The position numbers were made by a program, and so were the translations under genes. Source: a virus. Taken from it: a stretch of DNA of 64,000 nt. Each line of letters starts with the position of its first letter. Within the stretch, counting starts at the first letter, position 1. This document shows positions 55,317 through 63,054 of the stretch, piece after piece. The stretch lies in the IMG/VR virus record IMGVR_UViG_3300050343_000256, positions 1 through 64,000 of that record; one strand, given 5' to 3'. The notes beneath the pieces are model-generated. The model saw only the letters and a program-made list of their open reading frames with translations, searched no databases and had not been told where the DNA came from.

Positions 55317-56747
55317 TCACGGAACAATTACTGGACTGCCTGGATCGCCTGGGTCAAGAAAACTAATGACAGGGTATTCGACTCCACCTTTCGAAACTGT
55401 CTTACTGAACGAATTGGTTGATTGATTAAAAGATTGCAGGCTTTGGGTTCCACGTTCCATCCACCAATCATTATTTCTGCACCAGCTTGAAAGAGGTTCA
55501 GCTTTATCGTTCCACAGCATTGGCGCAACATTCGGTCTGATATTGTCACGAACGTCACCACCTGGGAAAATAACGAGCCCCGATGATTCCGCAAGAGTAA
55601 GAATAAACCTGTCCCAACTAAGTTGACGATTACGAAAATACGACATGAACTCGTCGGGTTTCATCGACCTCTCTGATTCAGACAGAAACTCAAGAAAGTC
55701 TCTATCGGTCTGAGTGGGGTAATCATCTGGCTCGAGCCAAGGACAACCGCAGGCCCACCTTTGAGCATGAATATGCTTGCACTCACGTCGATCGTCGCGC
55801 CTGTTTCCAAGCGATCTCCACTGCCTGTAATAACCAACACCTTCTTTTTCCCAAGCCGAAAAGACGCTCCTGTTGGCATTTGGCAATGGAAATGTTTCGA
55901 GCGTTGCCTTTGGCTCAGGCGAATCTAAGTTCGCTAAAGCGCCCCCCAGGTGATCAGGGCAGCAACAGAAGAACGAGAAAGAAGAACACAAGTGCCGACT
56001 GCCATCCGTTCTCCATGTCGGAGGCTCTTCGGGGTCGTACTTCTCTTTCGACCAATACATGGTCTTATTACGCTCGACACGTCTATACGGCCTGGACAAG
56101 TCGAAAGTCAGTGTCATGCTGCCTAAGCTGACGCCGATCAAAGTAAAACCCAGACTGCCTACATCCTTGCGGACGAGGTCATCAGGGAAATTAGGGCCAC
56201 TAGCAGAGTCTTCGAAAACATCGCCAATAACCGAGTAAAAAATAGCAAGCTGATCCGTGTTGTACTGGGAGGAGACGTTGTAAGTAAAGGTATGTTTTGT
56301 CGGGTCAGGGTCGGCATTGTTAATCGTAATATCAGATGACTGGATAGCGCCAGGGAACATAAAACTACCCCTAACTCTGGTAGCCACGTACCATGTATTT
56401 TCTGGGCTTACATCACTAGGGAAAAGGGTTACAACTTCTTTACTTCCTTGAGAGTTGATCTCATCAGTAAGAGAAGCATTGGCGTTATGAAAACGTGCAA
56501 GGATGTTGAGTTGCAAGTCGCCCCAAGTCCTCCCTTCACCGAAATAGTATTCCTGGCCAAGTTTCCAGCGCTTGTAATCAGACTGACGGTTGTATTGTTC
56601 AATGATCGTAGGAAACTGAATTGATCCATACTGACCAAGACCAGTTTCTGCGTTTGGATATAACCCCTTTGCCCTGCGCTTGACACTTTTCTTGAATGGG
56701 CGGAGGGCAAAGCTATTGCCCATGTCGGAGCCAAGGCCTTTAGCCAT
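55317..56747 (-). CDS. hypothetical virion protein, 476 aa
   Basis: Long soluble protein without transmembrane segments; contains YKRWKLGQEYYFGEGRTWGD and a Cys-rich centre (SSFSFFCCCPDHLGG). The gene lies between fibre genes and coiled-coil virion proteins, so it is probably structural. No family recognised. Confidence 0.55.
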   Translation of the reverse strand: MAKGLGSDMGNSFALRPFKKSVKRRAKGLYPNAETGLGQYGSIQFPTIIEQYNRQSDYKRWKLGQEYYFGEGRTWGDLQLNILARFHNANASLTDEINSQGSKEVVTLFPSDVSPENTWYVATRVRGSFMFPGAIQSSDITINNADPDPTKHTFTYNVSSQYNTDQLAIFYSVIGDVFEDSASGPNFPDDLVRKDVGSLGFTLIGVSLGSMTLTFDLSRPYRRVERNKTMYWSKEKYDPEEPPTWRTDGSRHLCSSFSFFCCCPDHLGGALANLDSPEPKATLETFPLPNANRSVFSAWEKEGVGYYRQWRSLGNRRDDRRECKHIHAQRWACGCPWLEPDDYPTQTDRDFLEFLSESERSMKPDEFMSYFRNRQLSWDRFILTLAESSGLVIFPGGDVRDNIRPNVAPMLWNDKAEPLSSWCRNNDWWMERGTQSLQSFNQSTNSFSKTVSKGGVEYPVISFLDPGDPGSPVIVP

Positions 56748-56749
56748 TC

Positions 56750-57481
56750 CTATCTGAATCGAGACTGGTAATACCCGCTGGTAGAACCAGATGAAAGGCC
56801 TTGACTAGGTGCTTGCGTAGGCCCTCGCTGCCTTTGTGTATTAGTCTGCATTCGCTCAACAACAGGGCCTTTTCTGTTTAAAACGCTGTCAGTTAAACCA
56901 CCTTCTGCCTTAACTCTCTCGGTCAATGATTCATTGTCCCCTGCCTGGAATCTTGGACCTCCCGCCGCAAGTCCTCCAGCTCCTCCGCCTGTCGTCGCGT
57001 TCGAGCTTGTAGTGCTCGCGCCGCTTCGCAATGACTGCAGCTGCCTACCAACCGCCTCATTGCGATAACGCTCTGCTTCGTCGTTAGCCTTGTCGTAGTC
57101 AGCAGACTTTGTTTTAAATTGATCTTGCCAGTCATCTGATTGCTTCTTGTATTCAGCCGACTGAGCTAATGCACCTTGATATTGATTGGTGAGATTGTTG
57201 ACTTGTGATTGATAGTTTGAAAGCTGACTTTTGTATCCAGATATTTGACTTTCATACTGATTGCGTACACTCGCCGCTTGCTGCTGGGCTTGCCGCTGAG
57301 CTGCGGCTCCCGCATTGACTGCGTTAGCAGCATCCCTAAGCCTCCAGCCAACACTAAGACCTGAGCCACCAACGGCAGCTGCGATTTGCTGCGGAGAGTA
57401 ACCATCATCGATGGCTCGATCCCAGGAGCCCATTCCGGTTCCGCCGCCAGGCCCTTTGTACCTTGTAAACCAATTAGCCAT
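56750..57481 (-). CDS. coiled-coil virion protein ending GYYQSRFR, 243 aa
   Basis: A Gln-rich coiled coil (about 65-145, including QISGYKSQLSNYQSQVNNL) is followed by DEAERYRNEAVGRQLQSLRSG and a disordered tail ending SGSTSGYYQSRFR. The product of 58671 shares the coiled coil, the DEAERYRNEAVG box and the GLxSGSTxGYYxSRF end. Probably an internal or tail protein. Confidence 0.65.
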   Translation of the reverse strand: MANWFTRYKGPGGGTGMGSWDRAIDDGYSPQQIAAAVGGSGLSVGWRLRDAANAVNAGAAAQRQAQQQAASVRNQYESQISGYKSQLSNYQSQVNNLTNQYQGALAQSAEYKKQSDDWQDQFKTKSADYDKANDEAERYRNEAVGRQLQSLRSGASTTSSNATTGGGAGGLAAGGPRFQAGDNESLTERVKAEGGLTDSVLNRKGPVVERMQTNTQRQRGPTQAPSQGLSSGSTSGYYQSRFR

Positions 57482-57483
57482 GA

Positions 57484-58668
57484 CTAACCAAACCGAGACG
57501 AGTAGTAATTACGAATACGGCCAGAAGTTAATTTGCCAACATTGCTATCAAGCTGCTTAATCTCGTTCCTGGCTTCAGCTTGTACCTTAATCGGCTCGAC
57601 GACGGCATTATTATCTGCATCGCCAGGAGCCGGTGCCTCGGAGGTGGGTTCTTCAGCAACTGCTTTTACCGCCGAACCCACAGTGCCGACCGGAGCTTGA
57701 GTGGGAGTACCACCACCACTTTCGACAGCTTTATTAAATGTGTCCTTATACCTTAATTCTGGTGGAGTGTTATCAGTCCCTGCAATGGCGTTGCCTCTTG
57801 CGTCGACGCTGGGGAAAGCGCTGTTGTAACCGTTCTCACCTGTAAAGCTTTTCCACTCAGGCTCCGAATAAGAGCCATACTCCGCTTGGCTAGGCACCGA
57901 TCCATAGTTGGACATAGTCTCGCCGTCGCTCTCACCACCAGCCACGAACAAATAGTTGCTCGAAAAAGGCTTGTCGATTAGACGGTTATAGGCGTCTTTA
58001 GGAAGTAAGACAGGCCTAGATCTTCTATCGCCAGCTTGACCAGAGTATGAATACTCTGTGTTATCAGGGCGCTGCTTTCCTTGGGGTCCTGTGTAATAAG
58101 TCTTGCCGGCCATTACACCCAGCTGATCAGCAGCTTTGCCGCCAATTGTGACACCTGACGCAGCCAATGTTGAGCGAATTTGAGCATCGGTATACCCCGA
58201 ACCTCTAGCCCGCGCTAAAGCCGAGGCCCCAAAGCCTCCATTCCCCATCGAATCATTGGTAGCACTGGAAAAATTGGTCGGGTCAAAGAATCTTCCGGTT
58301 TGCGGAAGGCCCCGATTGGCAGAATAATCAGCACCGCGATTAGCAGCATTGCTAAACATCGCCTGCGCTTTAGCGCCAACTGTGTAGCCCTTCTGCGCTG
58401 CTTCGTTTTGAATCTGCTGCAAGCTTTTGCCTGCATCCATCTGCTGCTGGACGTAAGTGGCGCCAATGCCAGTCCTTTGGGCTGGGGCTGGAGCGGGGGC
58501 AGGGGCGCCTCCGCCTCCACCACCACCGCCGCCAGACGAAAACATCGCTGCAGCTGCTGGGCCAATTTGATATCCATTAGCAGCAGCTTCGTTTTGAATA
58601 GAAGCCATTGACCGACCTGCGGCCATTTGCCTTTGGACGTAGCTTGCGCCGATGCCTGTTCTTGCCAT
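57484..58668 (-). CDS. repeat protein ending NYYSSRFG, 394 aa
   Basis: Two clear and one weak tandem modules of about 45 aa near the N-terminus: RTGIGASYVQRQMAAGRSM ... QNEAAANGYQIG, RTGIGATYVQQQMDAGKSL ... QNEAAQKGYTVG, and GFGASALARARGSGYTDAQI. A Gly/Pro-rich linker separates the first two. The C-terminus RNYYSSRFG matches that of its neighbours. Likely a virion structural protein. Confidence 0.65.
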   Translation of the reverse strand: MARTGIGASYVQRQMAAGRSMASIQNEAAANGYQIGPAAAAMFSSGGGGGGGGGAPAPAPAPAQRTGIGATYVQQQMDAGKSLQQIQNEAAQKGYTVGAKAQAMFSNAANRGADYSANRGLPQTGRFFDPTNFSSATNDSMGNGGFGASALARARGSGYTDAQIRSTLAASGVTIGGKAADQLGVMAGKTYYTGPQGKQRPDNTEYSYSGQAGDRRSRPVLLPKDAYNRLIDKPFSSNYLFVAGGESDGETMSNYGSVPSQAEYGSYSEPEWKSFTGENGYNSAFPSVDARGNAIAGTDNTPPELRYKDTFNKAVESGGGTPTQAPVGTVGSAVKAVAEEPTSEAPAPGDADNNAVVEPIKVQAEARNEIKQLDSNVGKLTSGRIRNYYSSRFG

Positions 58669-58670
58669 GA

Positions 58671-59450
58671 TTAACCGAAGCGGGAAGCGTAATAACCGTT
58701 TGTGGAGCCGGAAGCTAACCCTTGGTTTGGATTACCTTGAGGTGCGGTCTGGCGGCGTTTAGCGGTAGACATCTTCGCCACAACTGCCCCCTTAGATGAC
58801 AGTGCACCACTCTCTGCAGTTATATTTTTCTCAACATCAATGCCATCATCACGTGAAGTTTGATACTGAGATCTACCACTAGCTAATCCACCTTGCTGGG
58901 CTGTTGAATTAGAGCCACCAGAGGTAGCTCCAGACTTCATCGCACGAAGCTGTTGCCCAACCGCTTCATTCCTATATCGCTCGGCCTCATCACGAGCAGT
59001 CTCGTACTCTTGTGATTTAGTAGTGAACTGATCCTCCCAGTCACGCGCTGAAGTCTCAAATTCACCAGCTTTAGTTTGCCAAGTTTGGACTTGCCCCAAG
59101 GCATCATTGTATTGATTCTGTAACCCACTAACTTGATTCCGATAGTCACCAATCTGACTTTCAAATCCTGCGATCTGGCTTTGGTAACCACCAAGCTGTG
59201 CCTGTAAGGCAGCATTTGCAGCTTGCGCACTCGAAAGCTGGCCGGCTTGTGCTTGAGCTTGCCGCTGAGCGTTTTGGGCCTGCGTAGAGCGTCTGTTACG
59301 GGCTTCAGATGAATTCTGAATATCAGCGGCTACTTCATAGATATTATGCCCTGAATTCAGGCGATTCATGTAGTGGTCGTAGCCGCCTTGATCAGGAGCA
59401 CGCCCTAAATAGTTTTGATACCATTCTCTAATATTGGCGTCGTAACTCAT
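58671..59450 (-). CDS. DUF4214 plus coiled-coil virion protein ending GYYASRFG, 259 aa
   Basis: The N-terminal segment IREWYQNYLGRAPDQGGYDHYMN then SSEARNR resembles DUF4214, a module also found in cyanobacterial phycobilisome linkers and secreted proteins. It is followed by a long Gln-rich coiled coil with DEAERYRNEAVG (paralogous to 56750-57481) and the end NQGLASGSTNGYYASRFG. Confidence 0.7.
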   Translation of the reverse strand: MSYDANIREWYQNYLGRAPDQGGYDHYMNRLNSGHNIYEVAADIQNSSEARNRRSTQAQNAQRQAQAQAGQLSSAQAANAALQAQLGGYQSQIAGFESQIGDYRNQVSGLQNQYNDALGQVQTWQTKAGEFETSARDWEDQFTTKSQEYETARDEAERYRNEAVGQQLRAMKSGATSGGSNSTAQQGGLASGRSQYQTSRDDGIDVEKNITAESGALSSKGAVVAKMSTAKRRQTAPQGNPNQGLASGSTNGYYASRFG

Positions 59451-59986
59451 TAAAAGAATCCTCCTTGTGCGAAGACATGAACTCGAGTAGAGGAGCTGGG
59501 TGCGGTTAGCGCAGCACTTACTCCTACGTATAAAACTGCACCAGATGGGACATATAAACCGGTATTCTTCTTGTCTGTCTCTGAAGCGAACGTCGTCGTC
59601 GTTGCAGCGGGTCCTGCCAAGTTAGGGACAGGAACGCTTAGTGGCGGGAGTGAAATATTAGTACGCTCGCCAGCAGCACTTGAGCTAATTGCATTACTGG
59701 CGACTACGACTGTATTGGCAGAAGTAATAGATGACGCTGAACCCGCAATACTTAGAAAAACAAGAACATGAGCTGCTGTAGTACTAGCCTCATTGGACAT
59801 AATTGACAAACTGTCAACTACTGCACCATCATTGCTCAAACAATCAACAAGTAAGACACAGCCGCCTCCGTTTGGAGTGTTGTAGTCCGTAGCTGTGGTC
59901 AGTGCTGCCGCGCCGCCGAGCGTTGCGAACGAATGCAGCGGTCTGTCAACCAGCAGCGGCATCTTATTAGAACTACTGGTTGCCAA
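59450..59986 (-). CDS. virion protein, 178 aa
   Basis: Ser/Thr/Ala/Val-rich beta protein (LVDRPLHSFATLGGAAALTT ... TRVHVFAQGGFF), typical of small virion decoration or tail proteins. It overlaps the downstream start by one base. Function inferred by position. Confidence 0.6.
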   Translation of the reverse strand: MATSSSNKMPLLVDRPLHSFATLGGAAALTTATDYNTPNGGGCVLLVDCLSNDGAVVDSLSIMSNEASTTAAHVLVFLSIAGSASSITSANTVVVASNAISSSAAGERTNISLPPLSVPVPNLAGPAATTTTFASETDKKNTGLYVPSGAVLYVGVSAALTAPSSSTRVHVFAQGGFF

Positions 59987-60038
59987 GGCATCTCCTCTTC
60001 TTTAACTATGTTACTTAATTGATTCGATCGATATTTAA

Positions 60039-60545
60039 TCAAGCAGGTCGTTTCTTGCCGCCTCTTGGTTCATTACGTCGTGCACCTGTACCGAATGCTG
60101 ACATTCCAGTATTCATTCCACGAGGCGGATCCATAGACCTAGGAGTGCTCATCTCAGAGCCAGGACCTGGTGTCTGAAGAAAGTTTGGTTTGTCAACATC
60201 TTTTGCTATTTTTGATCCATAGCCGTAACCGCCCCACTGGGTAGGACGCTTATAAGTGGGACCTTGGGCTCGCTCTATCCGCTCAGCATCACCGTAAGGA
60301 TTGCGACTGAATACAACGTCAGCATCGGACTCACTATTAGGAGCGAACCGAGAAGCAACAGGAGTGAATGTCTGATAGTTGGTGGGATTATTAGGAACAC
60401 CATCTTTAGTTGCTGAGAAAAAATCCTGAGCCTCCTTATGGCCTTTTGCATCCATGTACCACTCATTTATCCGAGCTTGGCGCTTAGGCCCTTCACGGTT
60501 CTTGAAGAAGTCGGTGCTTGAATAATTTCGCTTTGAATTAGCCAT
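60039..60545 (-). CDS. hypothetical virion-associated protein, 168 aa
   Basis: Polar, Pro/Gly/Arg-rich, probably disordered protein with a C-terminus of basic residues (RRNEPRGGKKRPA). Lies in the structural operon. Function unknown. Confidence 0.55.
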   Translation of the reverse strand: MANSKRNYSSTDFFKNREGPKRQARINEWYMDAKGHKEAQDFFSATKDGVPNNPTNYQTFTPVASRFAPNSESDADVVFSRNPYGDAERIERAQGPTYKRPTQWGGYGYGSKIAKDVDKPNFLQTPGPGSEMSTPRSMDPPRGMNTGMSAFGTGARRNEPRGGKKRPA

Positions 60546-60548
60546 GAT

Positions 60549-61370
60549 TTAAAAAAGACGTTCAGCTTCTGCTGCGTTCTGAAAATGCTTTCTCATTGTT
60601 TCTCGAAGCGTATTCATTCCATTGAGCCCAGGAATGCTTTGAGCTTCTGGGTTTTGCAGCTCACTAGTCTTTTGATTATTGCTCTCGGTAATCCGCCCCG
60701 TGCCGCCCATGATCGCTGCGGCATTCTTTATTGCTGCTGCCTGGTCTGCGCCTGCGGTCATGCCGTTTGCAAGAACGCTATTGGCATCACCTGAACCCTC
60801 ACCTTCGTATGAGTTGCCGAACTTCTTGTTGTATTCACGCATCGCCAAAGCTGGATTGGCCTTAGCCCAAGTCTCCATGGGGCTGCCCTTTTCGTAGCCA
60901 AGGGCCTCGATGATTTCGGGATTAGCGCCAATACCAGCTTGACGTTGCTGAGTATTGAACTGGGCTAGTCCAGCGGCATCACCGCCGTAGCTGTTGGTCC
61001 TGGCAGCTTCGAGGATTGCCTTACCTTCATCAGTACTCCAGATGTCAGCACCTGGGGCGTACTGCTGCCTCATTGAGGTCAGCGCAGAATCACTGGAGTT
61101 GGCATCGTCACTGCGAACTGGAGGTTTTAAATCATTAGGAGGTGCTGGCTTGTCAAATTCAGCAGCTAGACGCTTAATCGCATCCATGTCCAGGTCAGCG
61201 CCCTGGTCGTCACGGCCCGAAGAGTCGAGTACCGCCTCTGTCGGAGAAACCGGCTTAACAGGTTTTTGCCTGTTAGTGCGTGAGTACCCGTCAGGGTTGC
61301 GATTATTTATGCCGCCGCTAATGGCGTCAAAAATTTCACCAAGTAATGTGCGGCTATACCGTTCTGCCAT
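60549..61370 (-). CDS. hypothetical structural protein, 273 aa
   Basis: Ala/Asn/Gln/Asp-rich protein with ordered helical centre (NPEIIEALGYEKGSPMETWA). Could be an internal, scaffold-like or tail protein. Part of the structural operon. No family recognised. Confidence 0.55.
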   Translation of the reverse strand: MAERYSRTLLGEIFDAISGGINNRNPDGYSRTNRQKPVKPVSPTEAVLDSSGRDDQGADLDMDAIKRLAAEFDKPAPPNDLKPPVRSDDANSSDSALTSMRQQYAPGADIWSTDEGKAILEAARTNSYGGDAAGLAQFNTQQRQAGIGANPEIIEALGYEKGSPMETWAKANPALAMREYNKKFGNSYEGEGSGDANSVLANGMTAGADQAAAIKNAAAIMGGTGRITESNNQKTSELQNPEAQSIPGLNGMNTLRETMRKHFQNAAEAERLF

Positions 61371-61373
61371 GAG

Positions 61374-61859
61374 TTACCTCCAGTTCATTGATCCTTGGGC
61401 TTGCATCACTCGAGTGCCCACGGCAGTGTCTGCGGGGCCTGGTACGGACATGATGAATTCCGAACCAGCTCTGTCGTAGGCGTAGCGCCTAACTTCATCG
61501 CGGCGATAATTAGCCACGTACAAGACTTCGGCGAGACGATCACACTCACGTGTGTAAATCTCCCAGTAATCTTTGTCCGCTTTTAACGGCTCGGACTGGA
61601 AGATTGCACGATCCGTGTCACCCGTAATGCGCTCGACACGACTGGGCTGTGGCTGATCTTCAACGCGAAAAACCTGCGAAACCTTAAAAGATTTATCGCA
61701 GCGATCCATGTGTTCCAGGATGCGCGAATAGAAATAACTATCCGGCACTCTGGCCATCGCCTCTTCCAGACGGGCAATATCACCCGCCGGGAGGTTAGCT
61801 CCGACGTTGTATCCCAAATGGAAGCGACAACGGCTTTTGTCGTAGTCGTTGAGCTCCAA
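61374..61859 (-). CDS. conserved cyanophage structural protein, 161 aa
   Basis: Helical protein with MELNDYDKSRCRFHLGYNVG, PAGDIARLEEAMARVPDSYF and LAEVLYVANYRRDEVRRYAY, a set of motifs I associate with a conserved gene near the capsid and tail genes of cyanophages, possibly a head-tail connector component. The function is not experimentally known to me. Confidence 0.6.
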   Translation of the reverse strand: MELNDYDKSRCRFHLGYNVGANLPAGDIARLEEAMARVPDSYFYSRILEHMDRCDKSFKVSQVFRVEDQPQPSRVERITGDTDRAIFQSEPLKADKDYWEIYTRECDRLAEVLYVANYRRDEVRRYAYDRAGSEFIMSVPGPADTAVGTRVMQAQGSMNWR

Positions 61860-61894
61860 TGTTATTCAGCGACCTTTCAGTAATTCTATGCGAA

Positions 61895-62326
61895 TCAGTC
61901 GATGTAAATTAAGTCAGCTCCGATCACCTCGTCCCAGTCGACACGACCGATCTTTTTAAGCTGCTCAAGATTCTTGAATCGTTCGCCAGGAAGAGACAAC
62001 CTCAGCTCAACAATCTTCTTAGCCGTTGCGTAGCCGATGCCTTTGACATGCTTGGCGATACCTTCAGCAGTACCGAGATTGAGATTCAATCTCGTGTCGG
62101 AAGGAATGATTGTTTCGGGAAGCTTGTCTTCGTCTACTTCGACCTCTGCACTCTGAGGTTCGATTGAGACTCCAGTTCTACCTTTCCCCGCCTCGTAGCC
62201 GACTAAGTCAGCAAGAGCTACATAAGCAACTGCCCCGCTGGAGTTCTTCACCATTGCCCACTCTTTGTCGTGGTGTGAAATGAACTCGACCAACTGGCCA
62301 GTCTTGGTGTTTTGAAACAGCGCCAT
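61895..62326 (-). CDS. helix-hairpin-helix (ComEA-like) DNA-binding protein, 143 aa
   Basis: The C-terminal 65 residues form a ComEA-like helix-hairpin-helix pair: LNLGTAEGIAKHVKGIGYATA, KKIVELRLSLPGERFKNLEQ, LKKIGRVDWDEV. The N-terminal part (LVEFISHHDKEWAMVKNSS ... VAYVALADLVGYE) looks like an SH3-like barrel. Placed beside capsid genes it may bind DNA in the virion or during packaging. Confidence 0.7.
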   Translation of the reverse strand: MALFQNTKTGQLVEFISHHDKEWAMVKNSSGAVAYVALADLVGYEAGKGRTGVSIEPQSAEVEVDEDKLPETIIPSDTRLNLNLGTAEGIAKHVKGIGYATAKKIVELRLSLPGERFKNLEQLKKIGRVDWDEVIGADLIYID

Positions 62327-62332
62327 ACATGC

Positions 62333-62367
62333 AATAAAAGAGGGCGGCTGGTGGCCCAGACGCCCTC
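62333..62367 (-). terminator. Rho-independent terminator
   Basis: On the minus strand GAGGGCG - loop - CGCCCTC followed by TTTTATT, directly behind the capsid-operon gene at 62391. It separates capsid from tail transcription. Confidence 0.8.
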
Positions 62368-62390
62368 ATACTAGAGAAAAGATTTGAGAA

Positions 62391-63038
62391 TCAGCTCTCA
62401 GTCAAGTAAGGCAGCATCGTGTTATCGGCGCTGGCTACTTCGTCATCGAGATAGTACGAGACTTCACAGATGATTGGAGTGCCGCCAGATGCAGTAGAGC
62501 TCAGAGTGTTAGAGCTGGCTACGTTGCCTGCGGATGTGCAGAGGAACACTTTCAGCGTCAGATCGCTGGAAAGAGTTGCACCTGCAGCGCTGCTTGCTCG
62601 GCCAGTGCCAGGAGCAATAGTTGTACTTGCAACGGTCAATGAAGCGGCCACAGTACCGAGAGCGGTAGCGGCGATTTGACCAGTTGCAGTTGCAGTTGCA
62701 GCTGAAGCAAGCTTCAAGGTCTCGGTGTTAGTGCCAACGAGACCAGAAGTTGCAGTGCCTACGCCTTTTTCTTTGCGAGTGTCAGACACACGCAGTCCAA
62801 GGGAATAAACAGTTGCGCCCTGAGGCACAGTCAGTCCAGTGATGTCAGGGCGAACCTTGTCATCAGCACGCATGTCGGGGCTAGGGATGACAACGTCGAA
62901 TGACGCTGCACCAGTAGAACCAACGAGCGCATAACCAACCTTGTGGTAGTACACACGGCCAGGAACGGCTACAACAGGCTGACCCTGGTAGCTACTCAGA
63001 TCGGTAACCCAGTTACCGGGGAAAATTTTCTTTGCCAT
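62391..63038 (-). CDS. capsid-associated virion protein, 215 aa
   Basis: Begins MAKKIFPGNWVTDLSSYQGQ and is beta-rich with a long Ala/Thr/Gly-rich middle (LASAATATATGQIAATALGT) and a C-terminus with ICEVSYYLDDEVAS. It follows the major capsid gene by 16 bases. Likely a head decoration or minor head protein. Confidence 0.6.
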   Translation of the reverse strand: MAKKIFPGNWVTDLSSYQGQPVVAVPGRVYYHKVGYALVGSTGAASFDVVIPSPDMRADDKVRPDITGLTVPQGATVYSLGLRVSDTRKEKGVGTATSGLVGTNTETLKLASAATATATGQIAATALGTVAASLTVASTTIAPGTGRASSAAGATLSSDLTLKVFLCTSAGNVASSNTLSSTASGGTPIICEVSYYLDDEVASADNTMLPYLTES

Positions 63039-63054
63039 TGTTTAGTTACTCCTA

